Positions 1 to 13,429 of a stretch of DNA of 64,000 bases are shown here, piece after piece. The DNA lies in assembly GCF_036417845.1 (NCBI RefSeq), contig NC_090020.1:42082425-42146424 (forward strand), read 5' to 3'. The stretch comes from Apteryx mantelli. Lineage: Eukaryota > Chordata > Aves > Apterygiformes > Apterygidae. A model generated the notes under the pieces. That model was not told where the DNA came from. It saw only the letters and a list, made by a program, of their open reading frames with translations, and made no database searches. A program made the position numbers and the translations under genes. Numbering within the stretch: the first letter of the stretch is position 1; the number at the start of each line of letters is the position of its first letter.

Positions 1-335
1 AGCACTTCCAATTTCAAACACTCTTCCTCTTTCAGTCGGCTGTTAGCGCTTTAAAACACTGTTTCCTCCATTTCATTCATGTGCTCCTAAGCTACCACTG
101 CAGAGACAGACATAAGATATCCCTGGTGTCAACACTTCGGTGATTTAATTTCCAGTGAAATCTAAAGAAAATTCTTCAGATGATGTGCCAAGACATCTTC
201 CCTTCCCTTTCAACGACCAAAAGCTAAAGCAAGCAGAAACTTTCTCATGCTTTCTTCTGGCTCACAAAAGCAGTTCTGGCAATGCTAGATATATTTTTCC
301 ATTAATGAGGCCTTTAAAAATATTTAAAATCATAC

Positions 336-366
336 CTTCCTTGCATTCATCAGCTTCCGAACTCAT
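336..366 (-). CDS. TNFAIP8: TNFAIP8 alternative first coding exon (long isoform N-terminus)
   Basis: Read on the minus strand, the ATG at 366-364 sits in a strong context (A at -3). It is followed by codons for MSSEADECKE, then a single G at 336 and the donor GTATGA. The exon therefore ends in phase 1. The known long isoform of TNFAIP8 starts with a similar acidic ten-residue stretch and then has a split valine codon (G|TG), which fits. The peptide is short and shows no domain. It adds an acidic tail in front of the TIPE-homology domain encoded by the next exon, outside the window. The frame upstream of the ATG is open back to a TAG near 430, but no better start is seen. Ten matching residues alone would be weak evidence; phase and synteny raise it. 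Confidence 0.78.
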
Positions 367-470
367 GGTGTCAGCGTAACTCACTGTAGTCCAGATTACA
401 GCTGACGTGAGCTTTGAGAAGCAGCAAGTCAACTTCTAACTTCTCAAAGGGGGGGAAAAAAAAAGGGTTG
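367..470 (-). promoter_or_regulatory. 5' UTR / promoter-proximal region of the TNFAIP8 long-isoform exon
   Basis: On the minus strand this stretch leads directly into the ATG at 366. It holds a CRE-like octamer (TGACGTGA on the plus strand, 403-410) about 40 bases before the start codon. Further out is a pure pyrimidine run (nine T then seven C, 449-464), followed by TTTGAG, which could be a 3' splice acceptor with an exon starting near 442. Either the transcript starts here or an upstream leader exon is spliced in; the sequence alone does not decide. No TATA box is evident close by. Confidence 0.3.
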
Positions 471-1329
471 GGATTTTAAGGGGAAAAGTCTGTGAATTCA
501 ACAAATCACAGCTAAGCTATGTGAAAACGATTCCGCCCCCTTCTGAACAGCACACAAACAACTGTCTGGAAAAACAGCACCTTAACAGAAACTCTTATTT
601 TCCTTGCCAGCAGTTGCCGTTTATGCATTTTATTCCCCCTAGTCCCTTAGTCTGTAGAGAGGGTGGAGTTTTACTTGTTACGGCTTGCCAACGTGGTCTG
701 AGAAAGCAAGCGTACAAGACCAAATAAACCCTGAGTGTGGAACAGTGTCTGATTGCGGTGACTGACAAACAGATTGGGGCTCTGATATACTGCAGTAATT
801 TTAATTTAAATCAATTTTTTTTAGCCTAAACTATACATTTCAACACTACTTGCTATCTAGAATTAGTTCTGTAGCATCTGCAATTGTACTGACTAATACA
901 GGATGACTAAAATGCTTAAAGCATGAAAAGCAGCAGCCTTCTTTAGGTAGTTTAAGCTAAAGCTAAAGTTATTTTACTTTTTCCTTCACCATGTTCAACA
1001 TATGGTGCTATCTACTCTGAAAGGAGCAACTGGTCTCTGATTCTTGAAAAAACTATTTGATTCCTTTGTGTTATAGACCCCCCCCCATATTAATAAAGAT
1101 ATCATTTTTAAAGGCACATTATACAATATTGTTTTACAGCATTCCCCTAACTAGTGACACAATAGAAGTTATGAAGAGGACACACCTTCAGCACAAAAGC
1201 GATGGGAATTATTTGGAAGCCTATTTTCTGATTGGCACAGTCTTCAGTAAAATCCCAGGATAGCTAGGAAATATCTTTTCCTTTTTATTGCTTTACTATA
1301 TTTTTAGTACAGCAAAGAGAACAAAGCCT

Positions 1330-1490
1330 CCGTGGAAACGTTACTGCTCAGGCACAGAAGCAGAGGCGTGAGCTCTCAAGAGGAGCGCCGACTGCACCGC
1401 CAGCGCGGGCATGCAACCAGCTGCTCCCCGGGGGCAGGATTCCTCCCAGCCGGCCCCTAGCTAACAGGGTTCAACATGCACCCCTGAAGG
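1330..1490. promoter_or_regulatory. Small CpG-rich cluster upstream of the TNFAIP8 long-isoform exon
   Basis: This is a locally GC-rich stretch with roughly ten CpG dinucleotides in about 150 bases, inside otherwise AT-rich intron. It lies about 1 kb upstream (minus-strand sense) of the exon at 336-366. It could be the promoter or a leader exon of the long isoform, or an intronic enhancer. No open reading frame or repeat family was recognised. Confidence 0.3.
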
Positions 1491-4400
1491 GGCTGGAGGG
1501 TCTTTGGGTAAGTAACACTATAAAGCAATTAGCAACTGCGTTACTGGAGTCTTAGCCAAGGAGAAATAAGTATATTTCAAGATGAAATCAGAAAGCGCCA
1601 AAGCTCCAGTCACAAGTTTAGTGCACATTCAAAAAATTCTTTGCGCACTTCTGACTGTAAAATTCAGCTACATCCATTAAAGTGTATTGGCAAGTAATGT
1701 AAAGCTTACATTGTAGGTAAGAAAGATGTTTTTATAGGTAAAAGGCATGGAGTCAGGAAAGGCGATATGAATTCTTGAACCAAGGCAAATTTGCTTTGTG
1801 AATCAGGGTAAATAGTATTTCAGAATGTGAGTATTTTTGTCTTGCTTTGAGTGCTTTTATTCAGGACAGGGACGGCCTTTTACAATGTACTTGTGCCTGT
1901 GCCATGCCTAAGAAAGACAGATCTCATTTCAGTTGAAGCCTCTTGGTGACGCTGAAATATTTTTACCTGCAATAAGCACAACTCCATAGGTCTCTTACAG
2001 ACACTCTTCAAGAAGCTAGCTGCCTTCCACAGGCCTTACTATCTAGCGTGGTGTGGCAAAATACAGCAGTTGTGTCCTTCAAAGCACAGAGACTGAAAGG
2101 CAATATTAATGTAAATGGTATCATAGAAGAAGAATAATTACAACACCAGACTAGCTAAAGCAGCCACATTTTCAAGGAAAAAAAAAAAAATTACTCCTCC
2201 ACATCTTCCTGCTCCCCAAACACTGGTTTGGGGTAATTACTGGATAGCAGATTGAAACCACTCAAAAAAACCCACACAGAATAGAAGAGGAACAGGAAGA
2301 AACATAGTGTTAGCCAAGGTTAACTGTAATAGCCTTTGGGGTCCCTTGATTAAAGGCAGTGTTCGTATGGAAATAAAATAGCCAGAATATAATCTGGTAT
2401 CAAGAGCCTTCCATAAATAGATTTAAGCAATAGATGTCTTTCTCCTGTAGTAGATGACAGATAGACAAGGAGAGATAATGAGCCTTGCAGTTAACTCTCA
2501 GGAAGTTTTGTAATTTTAGATTTCTAAAATCTCTCAGACACATTAGAACTCTGAAGACAGATAAGAAAAATCTCATTATTCTTATTTGTTTCTGCTCTAC
2601 AGAGTCCAGATTGCATCTCCTTACCCAGCTTTCTTCCATTTGTGTACAGGGTTGCAATTCAGACTTTAGACTCTTTTTTAAAATATTTTCATTTTGGTTG
2701 TTACACTTCTTAAAAACACATCTGTCAGCTGAAAAGACTCCAAGCAGCCTGAAGACAGTTTAGGTAGGTAATTTTCCAGTCTTATGATAAATTGTGACTT
2801 CTAATGGCAGAAGCTTATTGGGGCATTATCAGCCTTGGAGTCTCTACCTGATGAACAGTCTTTGAACTCCAGTAAAAGTAACAGAATAAGGTAAAAATTA
2901 AACAGAGACTCGGTGGATGATGCCCTTGCACAGGCAAGAGACAATACTGCAGTAAGCCTGGAAGTTTAAAAAACCCTTTTATTGTAAACTGTGAATGAGA
3001 TATGGTGTGAGAAGGGCAAAACAAAGAATGACAAAACTCTAAAAATAGACTCTGTAGGCAAAAATAAATTTCACAGGACAGCTTCTCTTGGGTGGGAGGG
3101 GAAGGGAGGAGGAGGAATAACTTCCTAAAATGAAGGGCTTAAAATCCACCACACGTTCTCCCATTTGGACAGACGCTATCTCTGAGGGAAGGCCAAAATA
3201 CTCGGAGGAAAATCAGATCTAAAGTATGTGGCAGAACACACACAAAAATTGGGTTCACACACTCATTTTCAGTGGTTAAAAGTTTAAAAACTATGATGCT
3301 GGATAGGACAAGGAGGGTAAAGCAAACTGTTGTCTTTCACACACTCTTTCCTTAAAAAAAAAAAAAAAAATTCTGTTGTACGTGACCTAAAAGTCCCTAT
3401 CTCTGCTAACACTAAGGCCAGAACACCACACACAAAAAACAGATAATAGCCAGGCCTTGGCTTACTATAGCAATATATAGGGCATTCTTGAAGGAAGGGT
3501 AGCTGTGGAAGTACCTCCCCTACCCAGCTTAAAATCTTGCTCATGTTCTGTTTCTCAAAGCACACTTAGTCACCTCTGTGTACATAGGTATCTTCTTAAT
3601 AGAGGAACAGGCAGCAAATTTTACTACATCTTTTATTAATTTTTAAAATAATGAAAATTATATAAAGTCTAAAAAAGTCCTGCAATGTCTGCCAAGAAGA
3701 CACTGAAGCTTAATATTTAAATATCAAAACAGACAATAATGTTTTGGTTTACAAAAAAGAGGAAGCAGCCCTACTACATGAAAAGGACCAGGAAGAACCT
3801 TTAAAGAGGAGGCAGCTGCCATGGAAGCAAGAACAAATCTGCTACTGCAAAAAACCGCATGGCCATAGAGCAGTTCTACAGAAGGAAGTGGTAATATTAT
3901 ATTTCAGACATTATATATTCCTGGAGAAAAAAAAAACAAAAAAAACCGAACATCCCCCTCTTTAGCTAACATAGTTAAAGTTGTCAGCTGGTAAGTTTTG
4001 CTCTTCCAGAACGTCAGCTTAAATGGATTGCAAACTTCTAAAAAACAAAAATAAGGTACATGTCCAACTTTAACTCCCTGCTACAGGCAATAGTCACCAA
4101 TCATTTTTTCTTTATAAGCCAACTGCATGTCTTCTGCTGGCTACAACTGTACTGAACTATTTGAAGCCACATGACAGCACTTTGATTGTGGTAGAGGAAA
4201 TCTGCGTTTCCCAGCCTCACTCTCAGCTGTGATAAAAGAAAAAGAAGCACAAGTGCCTTTAGAGAGCCAGTACTCATAACTGCAGCTGTGATTTCTTTAT
4301 GCTATGCCAATAGGCATGCCACAGACATTTGCTTTCCCATAAATTGTCAAGGGTGAGGTAAATGAGAATGCTATGGGATCACTATGATGAGAAAGTAAAG

Positions 4401-7077
4401 CTTTGCACTAAACTGTCCCATCATGTAGGACTAGAGAGATGAAAAAGTAGCAAGTGCACAGCTGTTTTCATCGTGTAAACTCGCTGCTCAAGGAAGATAC
4501 CATACTTGCATGTGTACAACCTAGGGATTACTTAAAACTTTGCCATTTAGCAATCGTGGTAACATAAAAGGAAGTTTACCCCAGAACCTTCTCTCCTCCA
4601 TAACCCCAACATCCGTACCCATTTCTGATATAAGGGTTATTTGTTGACTCATTTTCAACCTCTGCTACTCTTCAACGGGAGCGAATTACAGGCATGAAAA
4701 CGAGGTAGTTCCCTAGGAGGACATTGGACACAGTCCTAAAGCAGTCAGATGTGCTATTATATCTTGATGAGCATCAGTTGCAAAACATAATGACATTGTG
4801 AGACACATCTGTCACTATAACTGCATTTCGTAATTTTATAATTCTCAAGTATTTGAGTTTTGCTCAAACTGACGTTCTGAAAGGGAATGAGATGAAAGAC
4901 TGCTGTATTTTGATCCAAGGTTTTCCAAGCAGAAATAAACGCAATAGATGTGTTCTGCATACATCTCGGGAAATTTCAAACACACAGCCCTATCAGAACA
5001 GCAACAAGGCATTCGTAACATCTCCAAAAAATGGCACAAGTCTTTAAACAAAGGTTTGGGGCAAAAAAAGGGGACAAATGGTTAAATTCAAAAGCCTGGA
5101 CAGACCATCAGGGAATTAACTGCAGTAAACTTTTTTGGTAAGCATCTCCTTGCTTTCTGTAGAAGTTACTGATTGAGTAAGCAACAAAGACAACATATAA
5201 ATTTGCCTCTGACTTGCTGTGTTGGTCCTTCTCCGTATCCTTCTCCAGTATCATTACAAATTTTCAGACAAGCAGCCCATAACTGCACAAAGTTTCAAGA
5301 TGTGCAGATTTAATAAAATGGGAGAAATTTGTCTTTTCTAGCCCTTCGCTATTAGTTTCTGCTAGCAGATATGCTTTTGTGTTTCCCTGTGGTGTGCTGA
5401 GGTCTCCCTGTGCTGGGCCACTGCCTCCGGTGGTGCTGCCCCTCTGCTGGGGGGCAGAGCCCAACCCGACAGGCATCTCCCAGCTGCATCTCACTGCCTG
5501 CCCCTCTGGTGCTGCACACGGATCAGGGAGGCAAGGTTGCCAAGGGCAGCACTATCTTTAGATAGGCCTCTCCCTTCAGACTTCATGCTGGCTTGACAGC
5601 AAGGATGAACTGCTGCAAGAAAAGACATTCTCTCTCCTGACACATCCCTCAGCTCTTGCATCCTGTTGCCATCACAGCTAAAATAACACTGCTGCAGGCA
5701 GAGGCGATGGGGAGGTAGGGTTCACGTGCTTCCTTGGTCCCGTTTGACATGGTCTCCTTGGCTGTGCCCATAGCTCAGGCAATGCAGCCCCATTCACCAA
5801 ATGCTGGGGTTGCTTGTTCCCTGAACAGGCACCTTCTGAACTTACACGGGTTTTTGCTTTGCTATGTGTCAGCTCTCCGCAGTCCCAGTTCTAACGCACA
5901 TTTGACATTGGCAGCAGTTAGGTGAGTAATATGAGCAAAAATAGCTTGGAGCCACTGAATTATCCACTGCTTGGCATTACAGGTAAAAAAGTGGGGGAAG
6001 GAGTTTGCTTTTATTTTAAGAATGGAGACAGACCTTATTAACAGATTGTTCTCAGATTCCTGCAAATAATAGGGTTAAAAAACTAGAGCTACAGCAGAGC
6101 CCGTCTCCCTAGAGCAACCAGATTTTACAAAACAAGACTGATCAGAAACCTTAATGCTTAGTCTGCTTGAGGGTTTAGCACATACATGCTAAAGAGATCA
6201 ATCTGTTTTATAATTGCTGCTTCTCCACAATTAGATAGCCATCTTGCATTAAGTACTGAGCAACTATGATCAGTGGAAAACCACCAAAAATGATGGCTTA
6301 TGTGCAAAAAAATAAAGTTTCTAGGATCTGATGATTTTATGAAATACTGGACTAGAGAAAGTTGTATACTTCGAAGTCTTTGACTGCTAACCTAATTCCA
6401 CATCTCCAAAAGCAACAGCAAATTTCAAGATAAAGGTTCAGAAACAGATTGCTGCAAGATAATCAGAACTGCCAGAGCAAAAACTGATTGCAGAACCAAA
6501 CACTTCCTGAAATAAAAACAGAATTTGAATTTAATTTCTTTCTCTAGACATTTTTCTCATGATGGGCTGGCAGAAAACAAAACGCCTATAAATTAGCCAA
6601 ATCATTTCTGGAATATGACAGGGAAAGAGAGATTTTATGGTATTATTTGTAAAGTATTAAAATGCCAATGTAACAAAGGTAAGAGATAGCAGACTGATAA
6701 ATCAGCTTTCCTTTTACAGATTCACGAACTCTTCCCACCTATGTTTATGCAGTTAATAGACTTGCGTAACTAGAAAGTCCTACAATTAATTTCCACAAAA
6801 AATTTTTACTAACTGCTAGCTAGTAATTCTGAGGAAGCTTCTTTGAGTAGAATGTATTTACATATAGTTACAAATACTTTTTGTAGAATTACCATGAAAG
6901 AAAATTCAGACAACAAAAATGTTTAGCAGGATTAGAAACATGACAGTGTATGAGTCAACATCAAATATTCTTTTAAACAAAACCTTGCTTAACGTCATCT
7001 ACTTCTGCATGCAATTCTACTGTTTCTTTCATTTGCATATAGTCTCATAAGACTTTAAAGCTTATATATTTGAATTG

Positions 7078-7101
7078 AATTTGAATTGAAAAATTCAAAT
7101 T
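7078..7101. repeat. AT-rich perfect inverted repeat
   Basis: AATTTGAATT and AATTCAAATT form 10-bp complementary arms around the loop GAAA. The sequence is low in complexity, so chance or slippage is a sufficient explanation. Confidence 0.6.
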
Positions 7102-7136
7102 GAAAATTCCTCAAGTTCAATAATAAAGAGCTTGCA

Positions 7137-7208
7137 CTTCTTTGGAAGAATAATACTAATAATATTTCTAATACTAATACTAATAATATTTCTTTGGAAG
7201 AATAATAC
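7137..7208 (+). repeat. Local imperfect duplication
   Basis: The block TTCTTTGGAAGAATAATAC occurs at about 7,138 and again at about 7,190. Between the copies the phrase AATACTAATAATATTTCT is repeated. This looks like a replication-slippage duplication within the intron. Confidence 0.7.
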
Positions 7209-10200
7209 CTTACCTCCAAATATCTAGAAAGAACTCTGCTCCTACAGTATTAAAAGCAGTGCTGTATATAAAATTTCCAGGGAGATTTTAACTAACCAGG
7301 AACAGTTCAGAAAAGCAATAATAATTGAGAGGAAGACTGAATTTACAAGAGAATTCTTCTAGAAGAAAGAATTTAAATAAATAAATACTGTTAATCCTCT
7401 ACTAAATGCCGTTTGGGATGCTTCAAGGCGACTAACTAATAAAGGAAAAAATAACAGGTTAGTTGTTAGTCACTGCTTTATTTGCATTGGTTGTTGCTTT
7501 ATTTACTCTTACAGCAGCCCTCTACAGAAATGGTCAAACCACCTAAAGGCTGCTCCAGGAAGCTCAACTCAAGTGGCCAACAGTAGGATTATTTTGTAAA
7601 TCTCTCTACATTGTAACTGTGATTTCTAGAAGGGAAAGCATTTTTCATCAGTCATAACATAGGGAGAGGAAAAGTGTGGAGGGAGGAGCACAGAGTCACA
7701 GGAAAAAAAAACAGATTTTCAGTTTTCTTGCACTATATCCAAGTTGTTCTGCTTTCAGTTCTGCGCCTAAACAGTTACACACAGACATTCAAATCAGCAA
7801 ACCAAAAAGCGATTTTAAAGTTATTTCTTAACCCAGAGGTAGAGAACACCATCAGTAGTTGTGTCACTTTCATTATTGCAAAAGAGAATGTAACATGCAC
7901 CATCTGTGTAGCACGGGTGCAGCAAAAACAAATTCCAGTTCTTATGCAATTTTGCCAACTTGGGATTTAATTTTATTTTACATTAAAAGAGGACTTTTGA
8001 CTAGCTGTGCAGTGTTGGTATTGTTTATGCAGTTCTGTAACTAAAAGAACTGGATGCAATGACCCATCTGTTGTTGCTATAGCCAAACTTTATTTCCAAG
8101 ATCTGTTTGTTTTATTACCTTTCACCATAAAACACACATATACCAAGGTAATTTTCAGAAAATTCAGTCCAGTGAAAGCTAGAGAGACAAAATTAACCAA
8201 AGCATTAGCAGGTAGAATCTACAAGCCAAGTCTGAAAAATATGGGAATTACAAGTTTTGGCCTGATCCTTGATGCATGCTATTCCTTATCATTAACTGTT
8301 TTATCCTTTTGCATTACAGTTTTCATAGTGATTCATACAATGTTGCTCAAGCCACTTGCTGAGGCACTTGCAATACTTTGAGCTATTGGGCAGACCCACA
8401 GATGCTACTCTGGCCTATGTTTCTCTGTGGTTAAATTATAAAAAGTCCAGCCCAAGTACCACCGAGTGACCCCCTCAAACGAGTCTCTGTTCTGCTCAGC
8501 CTGTTACTTCATTCTCTTTCTCCCATCTGTGCTTTCCTCCTTGCCTACTTCCATACCCTCTCCTTCAGCATCCACTCTGCATCCTGCTAGTAGTTCATCA
8601 AGGCCCAGCTCGTCCTTTCATTTCCAAATGGCAACAGCAAAGTATGCAGACGCAGTGCCACAGGAACACGCATCTGACTGCGGGCACAGCTTTCAGTCAA
8701 AGTAAGCAAAACCCGGGGCTCCACCACAAGAGTAAGCAATGCAAAAGTGCGTCTAAAGACCTGCTGCCTGATCACCAAACTGGCAGGATAAGCAGTAGCA
8801 CAGGATGATAAAGGGATTCAAAATGAGCCCACCGAGTCAGGGAGAGAAGAAATGCAATGCTGCCAAACAGCATGTAGAGCACCAGTCCTGGTTTCCACAC
8901 TGACTTCATAAAACTTACATTACACAGACTCCTGACTTCAACTCTTCTTGCCCAGACAGACAAGTAACACAGGGAGGGTAAGAAGGTATACACACAAGGG
9001 GCTTCATAAAGTGGAGCTTGCCTGACTAATATTAAACATAACTTTGTTATGAAATTTTAAAGTCCTGTTAGTCTCATTTGTAAAGCTTACAAAGTTCATC
9101 TACGCAATACCCATAACAATGTCAACAACATTTGCAATAGCACAATAATGTCACAATAGCACTTTTGCAGTGTTGACAGTCCGAGAAGACAGCACGACAG
9201 TAACCACTTTGCACACTGCAAAGACTCCCATGCAGTATAGATTTTCCAAACCCAAATCACTGTTACAAATATGTTGTCTCAGATTTCTGGTTTACAAATA
9301 GCGATAACAGTTGTTTTTAAACTGCTGCCAGCGATTTTCAGAAGCTCTGTGGTAAAGAGGTGAGGAAACTTAGCCTCAAAATGCAACTTTCTTTGTGAGC
9401 AATCTGCTAACAATCCTATGCTTCAATGATAGCACAGCCTCAGCGCAGGACGGAGGCTGAGTATATTGAAGGCTGCGTTAGCTTGATCTGCACCTTTGGG
9501 CCTCCAGGTGAGCAGGACTGTTGCCATGGAACAGCACCCTGCCACATTACATGACCGCTAATGAATTTCACAGGCCTACATTTTTTCCTTTCCAAACAAG
9601 TTTGCAAATTCACACACAGAGCAAATGCTGTGACTTCTGAGACATGAACTCCATATAATGCTGTTGCCGTGACTGCAAGCACAATCTTGCATAAAGCCAT
9701 TAATAATATGATGGCTTTACAGTAGCTAGGTAACTATCGTGCATTGACAAGCATGCTTATTTATCCAGCAGTTACCATGTAGTGAAGACAAGGTTTCAGT
9801 GCAGGATAAAGTATAACACAATTTATCAAGAGCAATCATGCTGAATAACATTAAATGACTTGGTTGCTACACACAAATAGGCAACAACCAGTAATATTTG
9901 CTAAATGTTCAGAAAATCACAGATGACAATAAAAATCACGTAGTCAAAATTTCGCTGTCTTTTGAGGGACTTGCACCAAGAACTGCAATAGCTAAAAATG
10001 CAGGTTTATCACACTCTTTCTCCAGATATGAAAAACTGCATTTCTGGCTTTAATTCTTCCTTTAAAAGAGTGCACACTGGTCATTACTGCCAAGATAGTT
10101 ATTCCAAGTAAAAGACACCATTATAAAGAATCAGACACTGATGAAGAGACTAGCAAAAACAGAGATAGGAATGTGGGATCCTGTAGTTTGACAGAAAAGT

Positions 10201-11616
10201 ACAGAAGATTTGAGTTGAACTCAAGATTTTTGTGACACAAAAAAAATAAACTTCCCAGAGATAGTTTATGGTAAAATTCTTATGAAGTGGTTGTGTTATT
10301 ATACAACATAGCATCCTTCGCAACAATGAAGGAAAGGTCTAAGAAGAAATCTGAGGAGCAGAATGCCAAAATTACTAATATAAGAAATCCTGTATCAAAA
10401 ATTGAAAATGCACAGAAGTGTCACTAGATTCTCTAGATTAGGGAGTAAATACGCTACACAGAGACCAAAAGCTTCACCACAGAGGATGAGAAGAGATACT
10501 TAAGCCAGATCTGCTCTCAGCAAGATACAAGAAAAGAGGTATTGCCAGATACTTCTGCATCAAAACACAGTGCTGGAATTACTTTAATTAAAAGGAGGCA
10601 TTTTAATCAAAACCAGAGTATCTAATATTACATAGCCAAAAGACAAAAGAGCTTGAAAACAAAGTGGCTGAATTAGTGTTAAAAACATTATGATTTAAAC
10701 AATCCTACTGAAGTTCATGGCTAATACGGTACATTTCTTCTCTTGTAAAAGGTGTTGTAGTAATGCTGACAGAACAGCGTACTGAATATTAAAATAGGAA
10801 AGTTTTTGTTCATATAAAAACAACATGCATATGGGAAAACATGTGTCTCAGTTTGAGGGCTGTGTTCCAATTTCAAGCTAATAATCCAAGCATTTTGCTA
10901 ATACGTAACAATCAAACTTTTAGATGCCAAAGTCATTAATCATGCAAATGCTAAAAACATCACTTGCATATCAAATGCAATCTTATCTAGATAACATTTC
11001 AAATCAAACAAAACTATAAAAATACCAAGCTATGAGAAAAAAATTCCTTTTAGGTCAAATTTAAATAAGAGAGATTAAAAGAGGGATTTAAATGGATATT
11101 AAATCTAAGCAGAATTTACTTTTTAAAAATTCAGTTTGGTTACAGTTTACATTCACAAGGCAGATGTAGCTAATTATGTGGTGTTCATTCAAAGAACCAT
11201 ATTGATTTCTGCATGTTCCAAACTGGTTTTAAATCAGTTTATTATTTGCCTAAAGCTTAGACTGAACTCATCTTAAGAATTTGAAAAAATACTTGTAAGA
11301 ACTGGATTTCTTTGGGTAAAATGGTAGGTAGGATTGTTCTGAACAAGTGCTGAAAAATTGGTTCCTGTGACCCAAACATAAATTAAAAAAAGATAATTTG
11401 TGACAACCTTAAAAGGAAAATTTTCAGCACTCACTTATCCTGGTTCGTGGTGATATTTTCAGAACTAAAGTGCATTAGGAACTCAGCATCACAGGCTGGT
11501 CTAAGTCAGAGTGACTGTCTAAAAAAGTAGTATCATCTTGCTCTTCTTCCTCTCCACGTGCCATGCTAGCATAGGCACACAGTGTCCCCAAAAGAAAGAT
11601 TCCAGTTAAAGCTAAC

Positions 11617-11650
11617 TTTATATATATACATATATTTATTTATTTATTTG
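11617..11650 (+). repeat. TA / TTTA microsatellite
   Basis: A run of TA steps merges into repeated TTTA units. It is ordinary simple sequence in the intron. Confidence 0.8.
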
Positions 11651-12934
11651 GCCAGGAGAATTTTAACCTAAATTAGCTCTCAGATCTTGTGCATTGCTGC
11701 ACAGCCATATGAGCATTTATGCTGGCATAAAGGTGAGGCTGATGAAGGGGAGGAACGACCAGACAAGGAAAGGACAAGACACCTGCTTCAGCAGTGAGCC
11801 TAAGGTGCACCATCCTTTTGAAGAGTTAGGCTCACAAGTCAAATATTCATTCAGAAAATGAGATACAGATGCTTTTGAAATTTTTACTTTAACTTATAAG
11901 ACAGTAATTCTGCGCAATTGTTAAGAAAGAATAGCTATTAAGAGTAGTCACTAATAACACCGTATCTTCCACTGTGTGTTTTGCCAAGAGAAACCAAAGT
12001 TCTTCACAAAGAAACAGTGGCATTCTCACTGTCATTCACAGTTTACTCATTTTTCCAGATATTAGAGAGGCTTATGCTAGTGAGCAACGCAGGTAAATTT
12101 TAGGTGTTATCTCTAATGTTTGGCATATTAGCGTTACATTGGAATGTCAACACTAGATTTTTTTGATTGCTTCTAAGAGTTCCAATGAAAATAAAACAGG
12201 AATTTTAGCTGGAGCCCAAATAAGTTTCTTTAACAAAAGAAAGCCCAAGTCAAAGTATTTTATCCACTTTACAGGAAATTCATCCTTTAGTTCTTAGAAT
12301 GTTGTAGTAATAGAAATAACTCAAATTTGTACTGTCCCAAACCTAATACCATTCCACAGGATTATTCCAAGACCTTCACAAACTATTTCAAGTATTTAGT
12401 TGCAAGAAAGAGACGTAAATAACAAAATCTGAATGACACTTCTTAGTCTATTTGTTCAATATCTTCTTCATTAAAAGCTGAATTGCAGCACAGCCTTAAG
12501 ATAGTTAACTGCTTAGGTAGCCTGTCTGTTGGAGCTGCACTGCACTCAGCACTTCACAGTGTGCTTTCATAATTCAAGACTCAGGACGTAAAAGAGTTAA
12601 TATCTTTGGTCATTATGGGGAGTAAACAGGGCAAGAAAAATAATAAAAAAAAGATTATCCACACATTCTGCCACTACTGGGAAATGTATTACATGTTAAT
12701 AAATGACTTTGGCATTCTTATAAGGACTCCCATCTGACAATCTATGTGCTGCACAGATGTAAACCTCAAAAATAGATCTCATCCTCTATCTTACAATGGG
12801 AAGAAGAGATACTAACGGCTCAGAAGGAGCGTCTGGGAGCAAAGAATATGAGGCTCTTCTCCCTGCCTGTGCTCAACCGTGCGATGAAAGGCTGCTCCTG
12901 CCTGCCGGAGCCCTGTGCAGGGCAGCCGCCAGCT

Positions 12935-13040
12935 TGGGGAGCTGACAAATCATTTTCACTTGTCATTTTTGTCAGCGGCTGATTTAAGCCACGGAGCATT
13001 TATTGTTAGCTTCGGCCACTGCCACAAGGTGGCAACAGTG
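12935..13040. promoter_or_regulatory. Candidate conserved regulatory element with CTCF-like site
   Basis: A moderately GC-rich patch in the intron. It contains a 9-bp inverted pair, GCTGACAAA (12,941-12,949) and TTTGTCAGC (12,968-12,976), with a further TTGTCA between, giving several TGACA-type half sites of the kind bound by TALE homeodomain proteins. Fifty bases on is CCACAAGGTGGCAA (13,022-13,035), which matches the CTCF core at most positions. There is no coding signal. Regulatory function is inferred from motif clustering only. Confidence 0.3.
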
Positions 13041-13429
13041 CCCCGAAAATAGCAGGTCTTCAGGCTTGGCTTTTGTTTCCGCTACCAAAACGAAACAGGA
13101 CGTGCAAAGCTGAAGTGCAGATAAAAAATAAAAAAGTTGCCTTGCTTCGCACATGCCCGCATATTAAAATTTCATATTGCAAATCATACAAAATCAGATG
13201 GTCATGACAACCAAACACCTTTAATGTAGCAGTCATCACCTGAGATCAGTTATCAACACATCAGACAGCAGCAGACAACGTTTATCATTTTTCCCCAAAT
13301 CCCAGCTATGATAAGACTTCAATTTTGCACTACAAGACGCCGATGTCTAGGTAACAGTGTAACAGATGACACAGTGATAACAACTTGGCTCTATGACTTT
13401 AAACGCATAATAAAATTTTAGGTATCCTG

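Larger units (their letters stand above)
1500..12850. other. TNFAIP8 intronic sequence, no gene seen
   Basis: AT-rich intronic DNA. Short open frames occur on both strands, but none has a recognisable domain or a convincing exon structure. Local items are an AT-rich hairpin at 7,078-7,101 (10-bp arms, 4-nt loop), a partial duplication at 7,137-7,208 built on AATACTAATAATATTTCT, a GC-richer patch at about 5,380-5,560, and a TA/TTTA simple repeat at 11,617-11,650. Confidence 0.6.

Noticed and set aside
8007..8381. 124-codon plus-strand frame
   Set aside because: No domain recognised. Hydrophobic patches reflect T-rich codons in AT-rich DNA.
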